From: Haloglycomyces albus DSM 45210
Lineage (GTDB): Bacteria > Actinomycetota > Actinomycetes > Mycobacteriales > Micromonosporaceae
Length of the DNA stretch: 64,000 bases
Direction: 5' to 3'
NCBI RefSeq assembly: GCF_000527155.1
Contig: NZ_AZUQ01000001.1
Location: forward strand, 2,167,615 to 2,231,614
Shown here: positions 28,402-36,926 of the stretch, piece by piece
Layout: every line of letters begins with the position of its first letter
Position numbering within the stretch: the first letter of the stretch is position 1
The notes under the pieces: generated by a model
What the model was told of the DNA's origin: nothing
The model's database searches: none
The model's input: the letters and a program-made list of their open reading frames with translations, nothing else
Translations under genes and position numbers: made by a program

Positions 28402-29022
28402 ATGGCTCAACCGCACGTCGTACTGTTCGACTACGGCTCCGGAAATCTCCGTTCCGCCTACCGGGCGCTCAGTCATGCCGGGGCGGATGTGGAACTGACC
28501 GGTGATCTCACCGCCGCCACAGCGGCCGATGGACTGGTGATTCCCGGAGTCGGAGCCTTCGCCGCCTGCATGAGAGGAATCCACGCGTCCGGAGTCGACC
28601 GCGTCGTACGAGAACGAGCCGCGACACATCGCCCCGTACTCGGAATCTGCGTGGGACACCAAGTCCTGTTCCAATCCGGAAACGAACACGGGCACGTTGC
28701 CGCGGGAATCGGGCTGTTCGACACCGCAGTGGAACGCTTGGACGCCCCCGTCCTTCCGCATATGGGATGGAATACCGTCACCGGTGGTGGCGACCTCCGG
28801 CTCTTCGACGGGATCGACCCCAATGAACGGTTCTACTTCGTCCACTCCTATGCGGTGAAAACCGCGCCGCACGATGCCCGGGTCGCCCGAACCGACCACG
28901 GTGGAGACTTTATCGCCGCCGTGGAATCCGGGCCGATCTCGGCGACTCAGTTCCATCCCGAGAAGTCCGGCACCGCCGGACTTCGACTGCTGGGAAACTG
29001 GCTGTCCACACTGGCGGAGTAG
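28402..29022 (+). CDS. hisH: Imidazole glycerol phosphate synthase, glutaminase subunit
   Basis: 206 residues. A class I glutamine amidotransferase that supplies ammonia to HisF. Catalytic Cys lies in VLGICVGHQVLFQSG; His and Glu of the triad lie in ATQFHPEKSG. The oxyanion strand FDYGSGNLRSAYRAL opens the protein. The GICVGHQ version differs slightly from the common GICLGMQ. An AGAAGGAGA ribosome site precedes the ATG. hisF is not found in this window, so its partner is encoded elsewhere. Confidence 0.96.
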   Translation: MAQPHVVLFDYGSGNLRSAYRALSHAGADVELTGDLTAATAADGLVIPGVGAFAACMRGIHASGVDRVVRERAATHRPVLGICVGHQVLFQSGNEHGHVAAGIGLFDTAVERLDAPVLPHMGWNTVTGGGDLRLFDGIDPNERFYFVHSYAVKTAPHDARVARTDHGGDFIAAVESGPISATQFHPEKSGTAGLRLLGNWLSTLAE

Positions 29023-29086
29023 ACGGCACCCGTAGTCGTCGAAGACCGCACCGTACCCGAAATAGTATCGCTGTAGAGGACCTGAC

Positions 29087-29809
29087 ATGACTTCACTTGA
29101 ACTACTGCCGGCAGTCGACGTGGTCGGCGGCAAAGCCGTACAACTTGTCCAGGGCGTGGCCGGAACCGGGAAGCAATACGGCGACCCGCTCGACGCCGCC
29201 CTCGAATGGCAACGTCAGGGCGCGCAGTGGCTGCACCTCGTCGATCTCGACGCCGCATTCGGCCGAGGCGACAATCGCGAACTGCTGTCCCGCGTCGTAT
29301 CAGAGGTGGAGATGAACGTCGAGCTATCCGGCGGAATCCGCGATACCGCCAGCCTCGAACGTGCCCTGGAATCCGGGGCAAAACGAGTCAACATCGGCAC
29401 GGCCGCCCTGGAAAACCCCGACTGGTGCGACCAGGTGTGCGCCGAATACGGCGACCGCGTCGCCATTGGACTCGACGTGAAGGGCAACCGCCTGGCCGCG
29501 CGAGGCTGGACCCGCGAAGGCGGTCAACTGGACGACGTACTGGAACGTCTGGAGAAGGCCGGGTGCGCTCGCTACGTGGTGACCGACGTCGCGGGTGACG
29601 GTATGTTGAGCGGACCGAATGTGGACCTGTTGCGGCACGTCTGTGAACGCACCGACAAACCGGTCATCGCCTCCGGAGGAGTGTCGTCATTGGACGACAT
29701 CCGAGCTCTGAATGCTCTGACCGATATCGGCGTTGAAGGAGCGATCGTGGGCACAGCTCTGTATGAACAACGCTTTTCGGTGGCCGAGGCCCTGGAGGCT
29801 GTTGCCTGA
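29087..29809 (+). CDS. priA: Phosphoribosyl isomerase A (HisA/TrpF bifunctional)
   Basis: 240 residues, a (beta/alpha)8 barrel. It isomerises ProFAR in histidine synthesis; in actinobacteria the same enzyme commonly also performs the TrpF step of tryptophan synthesis. Conserved: [18 protein letters not shown] (catalytic Asp), [56 protein letters not shown] (second catalytic Asp) and [13 protein letters not shown]. The bifunctional role is inferred from phylum, not shown by sequence alone. Confidence 0.94.
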   Translation: MTSLELLPAVDVVGGKAVQLVQGVAGTGKQYGDPLDAALEWQRQGAQWLHLVDLDAAFGRGDNRELLSRVVSEVEMNVELSGGIRDTASLERALESGAKRVNIGTAALENPDWCDQVCAEYGDRVAIGLDVKGNRLAARGWTREGGQLDDVLERLEKAGCARYVVTDVAGDGMLSGPNVDLLRHVCERTDKPVIASGGVSSLDDIRALNALTDIGVEGAIVGTALYEQRFSVAEALEAVA

Positions 29810-29913
29810 GCGGGTACCTCTGGACGGGTGATACCCGGACATCGCTAAAACCCTTGTCGGTATCCGCACGGTCACTTAAGCTGAATTCCTCAGCGACAGA
29901 AGGGAAAACAGCG

Positions 29914-30315
29914 TTGAAACTGACATTCAACCACACCATCGTGTGGGCATACGACAAGCAGAAGACCGCCGAGTGGTGGGAGCAGATCTTCGATGTGACG
30001 GCCGAGCCGTTCGGTCCGTTCCTGCAGATCAAATGTGAGAACGGTGCTGACCTTGATATTGCCGACATCGATATCAATGGGGACATGGATTCGGTTGTGG
30101 AGCAGCACTATGCGTTCCTTATCGAGGATCACGCCTTCGATGAGATCCTGGGGCGGATTCGGGACCGCGGTATTGAGATTCATGCCCACCCGGATGGAAG
30201 CGGACAGGGGGAGTACAACACCAACGACGGTGGCCGAGGAATGTACTTCAGTGACCCCAACGGGCATAACCTCGAAGTCATCACCGTTCCCTACGGCGGT
30301 TGGGATCAGGCTTAG
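29914..30315 (+). CDS. VOC (glyoxalase/dioxygenase-fold) protein
   Basis: About 133 residues from TTG at 29914 (LKLTFNHTIVWAYDKQKTAEWW), chosen because AGAAGGGAAAA precedes it; a longer upstream frame starting at 29854 is unlikely. Two beta-alpha-beta-beta-beta repeats are visible, with possible metal ligands His in NHTIVW and HYAFLIED and Glu in GRGMYFSDPNGHNLEVIT, the standard C-terminal VOC signature. The substrate cannot be predicted. It follows priA but with a 100-nt gap, and may have its own promoter. Confidence 0.85.
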   Translation: MKLTFNHTIVWAYDKQKTAEWWEQIFDVTAEPFGPFLQIKCENGADLDIADIDINGDMDSVVEQHYAFLIEDHAFDEILGRIRDRGIEIHAHPDGSGQGEYNTNDGGRGMYFSDPNGHNLEVITVPYGGWDQA

Positions 30316-30407
30316 GGCACGTTAGGCGATCGTCACTTTCGTTCATCTCAATCGTTAATTGCAATGACGAAGGGTCGGAATTGGATTGAACGTCAAGGTG
30401 GGCGAAA

Positions 30408-30806
30408 GTGGCGATTCTTAAGCGTGTAGAGGAAAGCGGACCGTGGGCGAACCTGTACGGCTACGCCAAAGCCGTAGGGGTCGGCCCCCTGGTCTTGACG
30501 AGTGCCTGTTCGGCGGATGTGGTGGCGAGTCCGCACCTATTGGATGAACCGGCAGGTCAAGCTAAGGAGTCGTTTCGGCGTGCTCTCGACGCCGTCGTGG
30601 AGGCGGGGGCCGGAGTGGCCGACGTGGTGCGCACTCGTATCTATCTGACCGATCCCGAATACGCCGATGTCGTGGGCCGGGTACACGGAGAGATCTTTGG
30701 AGTGGTGAAACCGGTGGCCACGGTGGTCATGGTTTCCCAGTTGATGATCCCGGGGCAGATCGTGGCCGTGGAGGTGGAGGCCTTTCGCGCCTGGCGCGAA
30801 TCGTAG
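30408..30806 (+). CDS. RidA/YjgF-family protein
   Basis: 132 residues from GTG. RidA proteins hydrolyse reactive enamine/imine intermediates made by PLP enzymes. Seen here: YGYAKAVGVGPLVLTSACSAD, AKESFRRALDAVVEAGAGVADVVRTRIYLTDPEYADVVGRVHGEIF and the final PGQIVAVEVEAFRAW. The catalytic Arg of the canonical group (in xxCRVGxxxLP-like context) appears as VVRTRIYLTD. The C-terminal Glu in VEVEA is also typical. It could belong to one of the Rid subgroups rather than archetypal RidA. Confidence 0.88.
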   Translation: MAILKRVEESGPWANLYGYAKAVGVGPLVLTSACSADVVASPHLLDEPAGQAKESFRRALDAVVEAGAGVADVVRTRIYLTDPEYADVVGRVHGEIFGVVKPVATVVMVSQLMIPGQIVAVEVEAFRAWRES

Positions 30807-30970
30807 CGTCGGGAGCGACGCGAGCGGCGATCGAATCCTGGTGCCGCGGTTGCGACGTTGAGGTGGTCGAACCCGATCGACATCCCTGCTACCGTGATGT
30901 TGTGTGTCACACTTATAGGGCTCTGAGGAGGCACAACAGCGGTTTGCCGACGGCTGCCACTGTCAACCTG

Positions 30971-30980
30971 AACGATCGTT
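30971..30980. promoter_or_regulatory. Palindrome AACGATCGTT upstream of icmA
   Basis: A perfect 10-bp palindrome 31 nt before the icmA ATG, with a further ACGAT half-site at 30986-30990. The form suits a TetR-type operator such as those controlling acyl-CoA genes. No regulator gene is adjacent, so it is only a candidate. Confidence 0.4.
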
Positions 30981-31010
30981 AAAGTACGATGGTGCTAGGA
31001 GGACGATCAC

Positions 31011-32741
31011 ATGCACTCTGATGACATCGCCGCAGGCCGGAAACGCTGGCAAGACCGCTATGAGGCTGCGCGTAAACGGGACGCCGACTTCACGACCATA
31101 TCGGGGATGGAAGTCGACCCGCTGTATCACCCGCCCGAGGGCCAGGACGACGAACGATTCGAACGGATCGGATGGCCCGGCGAGTACCCGTACACCCGAG
31201 GGCTCTATCCCACCGGGTATCGAGGACGCGAGTGGACGATACGCCAGTTTTCCGGTTTCGGAAACGCCAAACAGACCAATGAACGTTATAAGATGCTGCT
31301 CGCCGCCGGTGGTGGCGGTCTGTCGGTCGCCTTTGACATGCCGACCCTGATGGGCCGAGACTCCGATGAGGCGGCCTCCGCGGGCGAGGTGGGCCACTGT
31401 GGTGTCGCGATCGATTCCGTATCCGATATGGAGATTCTCTTCGACGGAATCAATTTGCAGGACACCACCACTTCAATGACCATCTCGGGGCCCGCGATCC
31501 CGGTATTCTGCTTTTATCTGGCGGCCGCCGAACGGCAAGGTGCCGATATCACGCAACTCGACGGGACCCTGCAGACCGATATTCACAAAGAATACATCGC
31601 GCAGAAGGAATGGCTCTTCCCGCCGAAACCGCACCTGCGTCTTATCGGCGACTTGATGGAGTACACCAGTAGTACGATTCCGCGCTACAAGCCACTATCG
31701 GTTTCCGGTTACCACATCCGCGAAGCGGGAGCCACCGCCGCGCAGGAGTTGGCCTTCACGCTGGCCGATGGATTCTCGTACGTCGAACTTGGGCTGTCGC
31801 GGGGACTCGATCCCAATAAGTTCGCCCCGGGGCTGTCGTTCTTCTTCGACTCTCATATCGACTTCTTCGAAGAGATCGCCAAGTTCCGCGCCGCCCGCCG
31901 TATCTGGGCGCGTTGGTTGCGCGATACCTACGGCGCCGACAGCGAACGTGCCCAATGGTTGCGTTTCCATACGCAGACGGCCGGGGTATCCCTGACGGCG
32001 CAGCAGCCCTACAACAATGTGGTGCGAACGGCGGTCGAGGCACTGGCAGCCGTGATGGGGGGAACCAACTCGCTCCACACCAACGCCTTGGACGAGACGC
32101 TCGCACTGCCCACCGAGGAATCGGCCGAAATCGCCTTGCGTACCCAGGCCGTGCTGCGCGACGAAACCGGTATTACCAATGTGGCCGATCCATTGGGTGG
32201 ATCGTGGTACGTCGAGGCGTTGACCGACAAGATCGAAGCTCAGGCGGAGGAAATCTTCCGTCAGATCCTGGCCCTGGGCGGGGAGGTCGGCGACGCCGAC
32301 GCGGCCGAGGTCACCAAGGAGGCGTTCGACCGTCACGAGGTCGGCCCCATCACCACCGGAATCCTCCGTGGCATTGATGACGGCTGGTTCACCAGTGGAA
32401 TCGCCGATTCGGCCTTCCGCTACCAGCAAGATCTCGAACAAGGTCGCAAACACGTGGTCGGGGTCACCGGGCATACCGACACGGTGTCCAAGGAACTCGA
32501 CATTCTGCGCATCTCTCACGAAGTGGAGCGTGACCAGAACGAGCTCTTGAAGGACCGACGCGCGAAGCGTGACCAAGCTGCGGTGGACGCGAGCCTGGAG
32601 GACGTCCGCACCGCGTCTCGTGGAAGCGCCAATATGATCGAACCGATCCTGAACGCCGCCCGTCGGGAGGCGACTCTCGGTGAAATCTGCGGAGCGCTCA
32701 AGGACGAATGGGGTATCTACCGCGAACCCGCCGGTTATTAA
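31011..32741 (+). CDS. icmA: Isobutyryl-CoA mutase large subunit (B12-dependent)
   Basis: 576 residues, AGGAGG ribosome site. It interconverts isobutyryl-CoA and n-butyryl-CoA using adenosylcobalamin. The barrel is highly typical: YRGREWTIRQFSGFGNAKQTNERYKMLLAAGGGGLSVAFDMPTLMGRDSD. The two residues that distinguish ICM from methylmalonyl-CoA mutase match ICM at the exact published numbers: Phe80 (IRQF; MCM has Tyr) and Gln198 (EYIAQKEW; MCM has Arg). The C-terminal B12-binding domain is absent, as in ICM, where a separate small subunit (IcmB) supplies it; no icmB lies in the window. Confidence 0.94.
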   Translation: MHSDDIAAGRKRWQDRYEAARKRDADFTTISGMEVDPLYHPPEGQDDERFERIGWPGEYPYTRGLYPTGYRGREWTIRQFSGFGNAKQTNERYKMLLAAGGGGLSVAFDMPTLMGRDSDEAASAGEVGHCGVAIDSVSDMEILFDGINLQDTTTSMTISGPAIPVFCFYLAAAERQGADITQLDGTLQTDIHKEYIAQKEWLFPPKPHLRLIGDLMEYTSSTIPRYKPLSVSGYHIREAGATAAQELAFTLADGFSYVELGLSRGLDPNKFAPGLSFFFDSHIDFFEEIAKFRAARRIWARWLRDTYGADSERAQWLRFHTQTAGVSLTAQQPYNNVVRTAVEALAAVMGGTNSLHTNALDETLALPTEESAEIALRTQAVLRDETGITNVADPLGGSWYVEALTDKIEAQAEEIFRQILALGGEVGDADAAEVTKEAFDRHEVGPITTGILRGIDDGWFTSGIADSAFRYQQDLEQGRKHVVGVTGHTDTVSKELDILRISHEVERDQNELLKDRRAKRDQAAVDASLEDVRTASRGSANMIEPILNAARREATLGEICGALKDEWGIYREPAGY

Positions 32742-32946
32742 GCCAAACGATCGACACGATGACGTGCGCCGTCCTGGACTACCGGGGCGGCGCATTTCGT
32801 TTACCCGCTTCCCGGTTCGGCCTCATCGGTCGGCACGATACACAATATCGTTCGCCAATCCAGTCGCTCTCGGGTACAACAGGGGAGGGACAGGTCATCC
32901 ACGAAAGTAGGCGTTCAGTGGAAAACCGAAGGGACGACCACTAGCC

Positions 32947-33738
32947 ATGTGGGCTTTGGTGACCGGTGCTACATCTGGGATCGGTCTGGAATTCGCGCGT
33001 GCGCTGGCACAGCGTGGCTTTCACCTTGCGCTTCTCGCTCGCACCTCCGTCGCGCTACGCGCCGTCGCGGAAGAGTTGGAAACCCAACACCGTATCCGAA
33101 CTCACGTCATAGTTCAGGATCTCGCCGCCGAGGACGCCGCTCTGCACGTGGCAAAAGATCTGCACAACAGCGGAATAGACGTCGAACTTCTGGTCAGCAA
33201 CGCCGGAATCGGAACGGTCGGCCCGGTGAGCGACGCATCGATTCTGGACCGCCAGCCCGAGTTGAACGTCAACATTCGCGCTACAGTAGGGCTCACCCAG
33301 GCCTTTCTCCCCGACATGCTGGAACGCGGTCACGGCTCCCTTCTCTTCGTCGGATCGCTGGCCGGAACCCGGCCCGTGCCGTATATGGCCTCATACAGTG
33401 CGAGTAACGCCTACGTGGAAAAGTACGGTCTGGCGCTGTGGGCCGAACTACGCCACACCGACATCCGTGTGCTCACCGTCGCCCCCGGCCCGGTCGCCAC
33501 CGACTTCGCCACGCACAATGGAGTTTCCTGGAACCCGGCCTGGTTCGCCACTCTCACCATGAGTCCGGAAACCGTGGTCAAGCGGAGCCTGCGCGCCCTG
33601 GAAAAGAACCGAGGCTACTTCGTCCCCGACCGTAGATACCGCATTCTGGCCAAGGTAGCATCGCTTTTGCCTGGGAAACTCCTAGCGCGGACGATCGAGC
33701 CACTCATGCGGAAAGTTGCCTCTAAACGTGACCATTAA
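32947..33738 (+). CDS. Short-chain dehydrogenase/reductase with altered YxxxK motif
   Basis: 263 residues. Rossmann motif TGATSGIGLEFARAL, the NAG motif LLVSNAGIG, the catalytic Ser strand LLFVGSLAGTRP and PGPVATDF are all present. The active-site motif reads YSASN: the lysine four residues after Tyr, needed for cofactor binding and proton transfer, is Asn (codon AAC, one base from Lys). The C-terminal part (FVPDRRYRILAKVASLLPGKLL) resembles the DltE/17-beta-HSD-like group with a membrane-associating tail. Activity is doubtful or atypical. The following acyltransferase gene overlaps its end. Confidence 0.85.
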   Translation: MWALVTGATSGIGLEFARALAQRGFHLALLARTSVALRAVAEELETQHRIRTHVIVQDLAAEDAALHVAKDLHNSGIDVELLVSNAGIGTVGPVSDASILDRQPELNVNIRATVGLTQAFLPDMLERGHGSLLFVGSLAGTRPVPYMASYSASNAYVEKYGLALWAELRHTDIRVLTVAPGPVATDFATHNGVSWNPAWFATLTMSPETVVKRSLRALEKNRGYFVPDRRYRILAKVASLLPGKLLARTIEPLMRKVASKRDH

Positions 33739-35806
33739 GCGACCTCCACTTAATTGGCCCCGGACGAAAAACCAAGTGGACGACAGTGGGGGCGAAACGG
33801 GGAACCGAACGACGTCCCGTCCCTCGACCACCAAGCGGATCGTCGAACTCGACGGTCTCCGAGGGCTCGCCATCATTATCATCGCCACTTATCACGTCTG
33901 GTTCAACGAAGTATCCGGCGGAGTGGACATCTTCCTCCTCCTGACGGGATTCTTCATCACCACCGGCCTCGTCCGCCGTCTACAGGACCGTGGCAACCTC
34001 GGCTACACGTCCTTCCTCGCCCGCATCATGCGCAAAATCCTCCCCACCGCGCTCGTCGTCGCAGCCGCCTGCCTCATCATGACGGCGATCTGGGTCCCCA
34101 AAGCCAAATGGAGTGAAACCCTCGGCGATATCGTCGGGGTGGCCCTGAACGTGGGCAACTGGCGTTTTGCCGAGCAATCGGTCGACTACCTGTCGTCCAA
34201 TAACGGCGCCAGCATTGTGCAGCACTATTGGTCGCTCAGCATGCAATTCCAGTTCTATCTGGTGTGGCCGTTGCTATTGGGGCTGATCTATCTATTCGCT
34301 CGTCGTATCGACCGCTCGTTTACGGTCCTCACTGCCATCGGTATGTCATTGCTTCTGGTGGCCTCACTGGCGTATGCGCAATACGCGGTGGACGTTAATC
34401 AGGCATACGCCTACTTCGACACCCGCGCGCGCCTCTGGCAGTTCGCCCTAGGCGCGCTCTTGGCCCTGACGGTCCATAAGATACGACCGTTTCCAGGGGC
34501 CTGGTTCTTGTCCTGGATCGGCGTTTTTGGGCTTATCGCGACCGGAATGGTCACCGACAGCCGTGGATTCCCCGGGGTGACGGCCCTGCTTCCCATGACG
34601 GCGGCGGCACTGATCGTGGTCTCCGCCGCGGTACAGCCGGGTCGAGGTGCCGGAGTCATCCTGTCGTCCCGGCCGATGCTGTGGCTGGGGGACCTCGCCT
34701 TCACGCTCTACCTCTGGCATTGGCCGGTACTCGTCTGTTATCTGACGATCACCGATCGGTCCGTGGCCACCCCGACGGGCGGAATCGTGATTATCGCACT
34801 GTCGCTCGCCCTGGCCGTGGCCACCCGGTGGCTCATGCAGGTGCGCCTTCCCGCGACCGGATGGGGCCAGACGACCAATCGCAGTGCCTATGGTCTGGCA
34901 GCCGGTTGTCTAGCCGTCGTCCTTGCCGGGAGTGGAGTCTTCGCCGCGGGAATTCAGTGGCAGCGGCAGGACAACGATAAGCCGTTGGACCCCGATACGT
35001 TTCCCGGTGCCGCGGCGTTGAGTGAGGACATCGCGGTACCTCCCGCCGACTTCTCCCCCAGCACCTTGGTCGCTCCCGAGGATCGCCTTCCCGAACTGTC
35101 GGGTGAATGCAATCAGTCGATGGTGGGCAGTGAGGTCGTGGAGTGTGAGTTCGGAGCCGCTGCTGAGGATGCCGAACGTGAAGTGGTCATGTACGGGGCT
35201 TCGAAGATCTGGCACTGGTTTCCGGCGATGCGCCGGGTCGCCCAGGATCGGGACTGGCATCTGACGACCTATATCAAGAACGCTTGTCTGATCACCCCCA
35301 CGCAACCCAACGACACCGACGACCGCTATGTTTCCTGCAACGCGTGGAATGAGAAGGTGACCGAGCGGATCGTCGACCGACAGCCGGACATGGTGTTCGT
35401 CATGGGCTCACGGATCGGGTACGACCCGGTGGAGACCTTCCCGGACTATGCGGAGCGCTGGAAGGAATTCACCTCGGTGGGGATCGAAGTAGCGGCGATT
35501 CGGGATACTCCGAGCCCTCGGTTTGACATTCCCACCTGTGTTGACGTTCATGGAGCCGGTGATGCGGAATGCGAGGTAGAACGATCATCGTATTATCCGG
35601 ACGCGAGCGCCTTCGCACGCTGGGAGGTTCCCGAAGGGGTGCATAAAATCGACCTTATTGATTTTATTTGCGGTGCGACCATATGTTCACCGGTGGTGGG
35701 CAACGTCCTGGTGTATCGTGATGATGCTCACTTGACGGCCAGTTACGCACGCACCTTGGCGGAACCGCTGGAAGATCGATTGGTGGAAGTGCTGGAACGG
35801 GAATGA
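33728..35806 (+). CDS. Acyltransferase-3 / SGNH fusion (OafA-like) with degenerate SGNH motif
   Basis: About 692 residues from GTG 33728, overlapping the SDR end. The N-terminal acyltransferase-3 domain starts ELDGLRGLAIIIIATYHVWF (R-x-x-R-G-L-type start and the conserved His) and has about ten membrane spans, with FLLLTGFFITTGLVRR and YWSLSMQFQFYLVWPLLL typical. A C-terminal SGNH domain begins near residue 500. Its first block reads VVMYGASKIWHW, where active relatives have GDSH; the last block DDAHLTASYA is kept. Such proteins O-acetylate cell-wall or surface polysaccharides. The loss of Asp/His in block I suggests an altered SGNH role. Confidence 0.88.
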   Translation: MTIKRPPLNWPRTKNQVDDSGGETGNRTTSRPSTTKRIVELDGLRGLAIIIIATYHVWFNEVSGGVDIFLLLTGFFITTGLVRRLQDRGNLGYTSFLARIMRKILPTALVVAAACLIMTAIWVPKAKWSETLGDIVGVALNVGNWRFAEQSVDYLSSNNGASIVQHYWSLSMQFQFYLVWPLLLGLIYLFARRIDRSFTVLTAIGMSLLLVASLAYAQYAVDVNQAYAYFDTRARLWQFALGALLALTVHKIRPFPGAWFLSWIGVFGLIATGMVTDSRGFPGVTALLPMTAAALIVVSAAVQPGRGAGVILSSRPMLWLGDLAFTLYLWHWPVLVCYLTITDRSVATPTGGIVIIALSLALAVATRWLMQVRLPATGWGQTTNRSAYGLAAGCLAVVLAGSGVFAAGIQWQRQDNDKPLDPDTFPGAAALSEDIAVPPADFSPSTLVAPEDRLPELSGECNQSMVGSEVVECEFGAAAEDAEREVVMYGASKIWHWFPAMRRVAQDRDWHLTTYIKNACLITPTQPNDTDDRYVSCNAWNEKVTERIVDRQPDMVFVMGSRIGYDPVETFPDYAERWKEFTSVGIEVAAIRDTPSPRFDIPTCVDVHGAGDAECEVERSSYYPDASAFARWEVPEGVHKIDLIDFICGATICSPVVGNVLVYRDDAHLTASYARTLAEPLEDRLVEVLERE

Positions 35807-35974
35807 CCGATATGGTGGTATGGCGGATCGTGTCACGGTCGACCGTGGGCGGCATTGCTTGGTGACGCCGAGCGGTGGAGGGACTATGATGGGGATGTCA
35901 GTTCGTTGTCGGGCCAAGACCGGAACGGTAACGCTCGGAACCACTGGACGTGGTGTGTGGAACGGTGAGGAGCA

Positions 35975-36367
35975 ATGCATATGAAGCCGGTGTTCATCTT
36001 CGACGGCGATTGCGCGTTCTGCACCAACAGCGCGGAGTTCTTGAAACGGCGTGTGCGCACAGATGCTGAGGTTATTCCTTGGCAGGAGGCTGATCTCGAC
36101 AGCCTGGGTCTCACGTTCGAGGACGTGGAGACGGCCGTGCAGTGGATCGATGATACCCAACGGGCGGCCGGTCCGGATGCGATTTCTGTCCTTCTGCGTC
36201 ACGCCCAGTGGTACTGGAAACCGTTCGGTTGGGCGTTGCGTCCGGCTCTGGTGTCCAAAATGGCGTGGCCACTGTACAACCTCGTGGCTCGCAACCGGCA
36301 CCGTATGCCTGGAGGAACCGCGGCCTGCGCGATATCCTTGCCGCCCTCAAGTAAAGAATCGGTTTGA
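35975..36367 (+). CDS. DCC-family thiol-disulfide protein (DUF393)
   Basis: 130 residues (ATG 35975, or a second Met two codons on); GAGGAGC ribosome site. The defining DxDCxxC motif is present as IFDGDCAFCTNSAEFLKRR. Thioredoxin-like fold predicted, with YWKPFGWALRPALVSKMAWPLYNLVARNRHRM towards the end. DCC proteins are commonly fused to or encoded beside HTTM membrane proteins, and an HTTM gene lies 0.6 kb downstream. Redox partner unknown. Confidence 0.9.
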   Translation: MHMKPVFIFDGDCAFCTNSAEFLKRRVRTDAEVIPWQEADLDSLGLTFEDVETAVQWIDDTQRAAGPDAISVLLRHAQWYWKPFGWALRPALVSKMAWPLYNLVARNRHRMPGGTAACAISLPPSSKESV

Positions 36368-36452
36368 GTACCGTCATCGTTGACGTTTGATAACTCGCGC
36401 ATTACATGGACCTGGATGAGTTCGCGGAATCGGGTTTTGCCATACTCGGAAC

Positions 36453-36926
36453 GTGCTTGCGAAATCCCAGACTGAACCTCCATTGACAACCCCAGGTCGA
36501 ACGATTCGGATTCTCGTGACGACCGTCGTGACAGCTCTCATCGTAGCGACGACGTTTTGGGGCTCTGATGACTTTTTCCCATTTGCACCGTTCAAAATGT
36601 ACACGCATCCGGCCGATCTTGACGGTGCGGTCAATTCCACTCGCCTGGAGGCGGTCAACGCCGACGGAGTGCGGTTCAAATTCACCACGTCGAACTCAGG
36701 ACTGCGGCGTGCCGAGATTGAAGGGCAGATGTCGCGGTTTCGCGATGATCCCGAAGAGCTGAAGTACGTTGCTCAGTCCTATGAGAATACGAACCCGGAC
36801 AAGGCTGAAGTCGTGACCGTGGAAATCATTGTGCGCTATTACGATTTGGAAGACGGAGAGCGTAGTGGCGAGGTGACCGAAAAGGTCGTCGCCAGCTGGA
36901 CCAAAGAAGGTGAGGGCAGCGCATGA
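36453..36926 (+). CDS. Membrane-anchored protein of the DCC-HTTM group
   Basis: 157 residues from GTG. One N-terminal span (IRILVTTVVTALIVATTFW) is followed by the motif DDFFPFAPFKMYTHPADLDG and a soluble beta-rich domain (FKFTTSNSGLRRAEIEGQM, VVTVEIIVRYYDLEDGERSGEVTEKVVASW). It overlaps the next gene by 4 nt. The FPFxxFxMY stretch recurs in proteins encoded beside actinobacterial HTTM genes, so the three genes probably act together at the membrane. No activity known. Confidence 0.75.
   Translation: MLAKSQTEPPLTTPGRTIRILVTTVVTALIVATTFWGSDDFFPFAPFKMYTHPADLDGAVNSTRLEAVNADGVRFKFTTSNSGLRRAEIEGQMSRFRDDPEELKYVAQSYENTNPDKAEVVTVEIIVRYYDLEDGERSGEVTEKVVASWTKEGEGSA

Noticed and set aside
31011-32741. 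Methylmalonyl-CoA mutase
   Set aside because: Phe80 and Gln198 are the isobutyryl-CoA mutase residues, and the B12 domain is absent.
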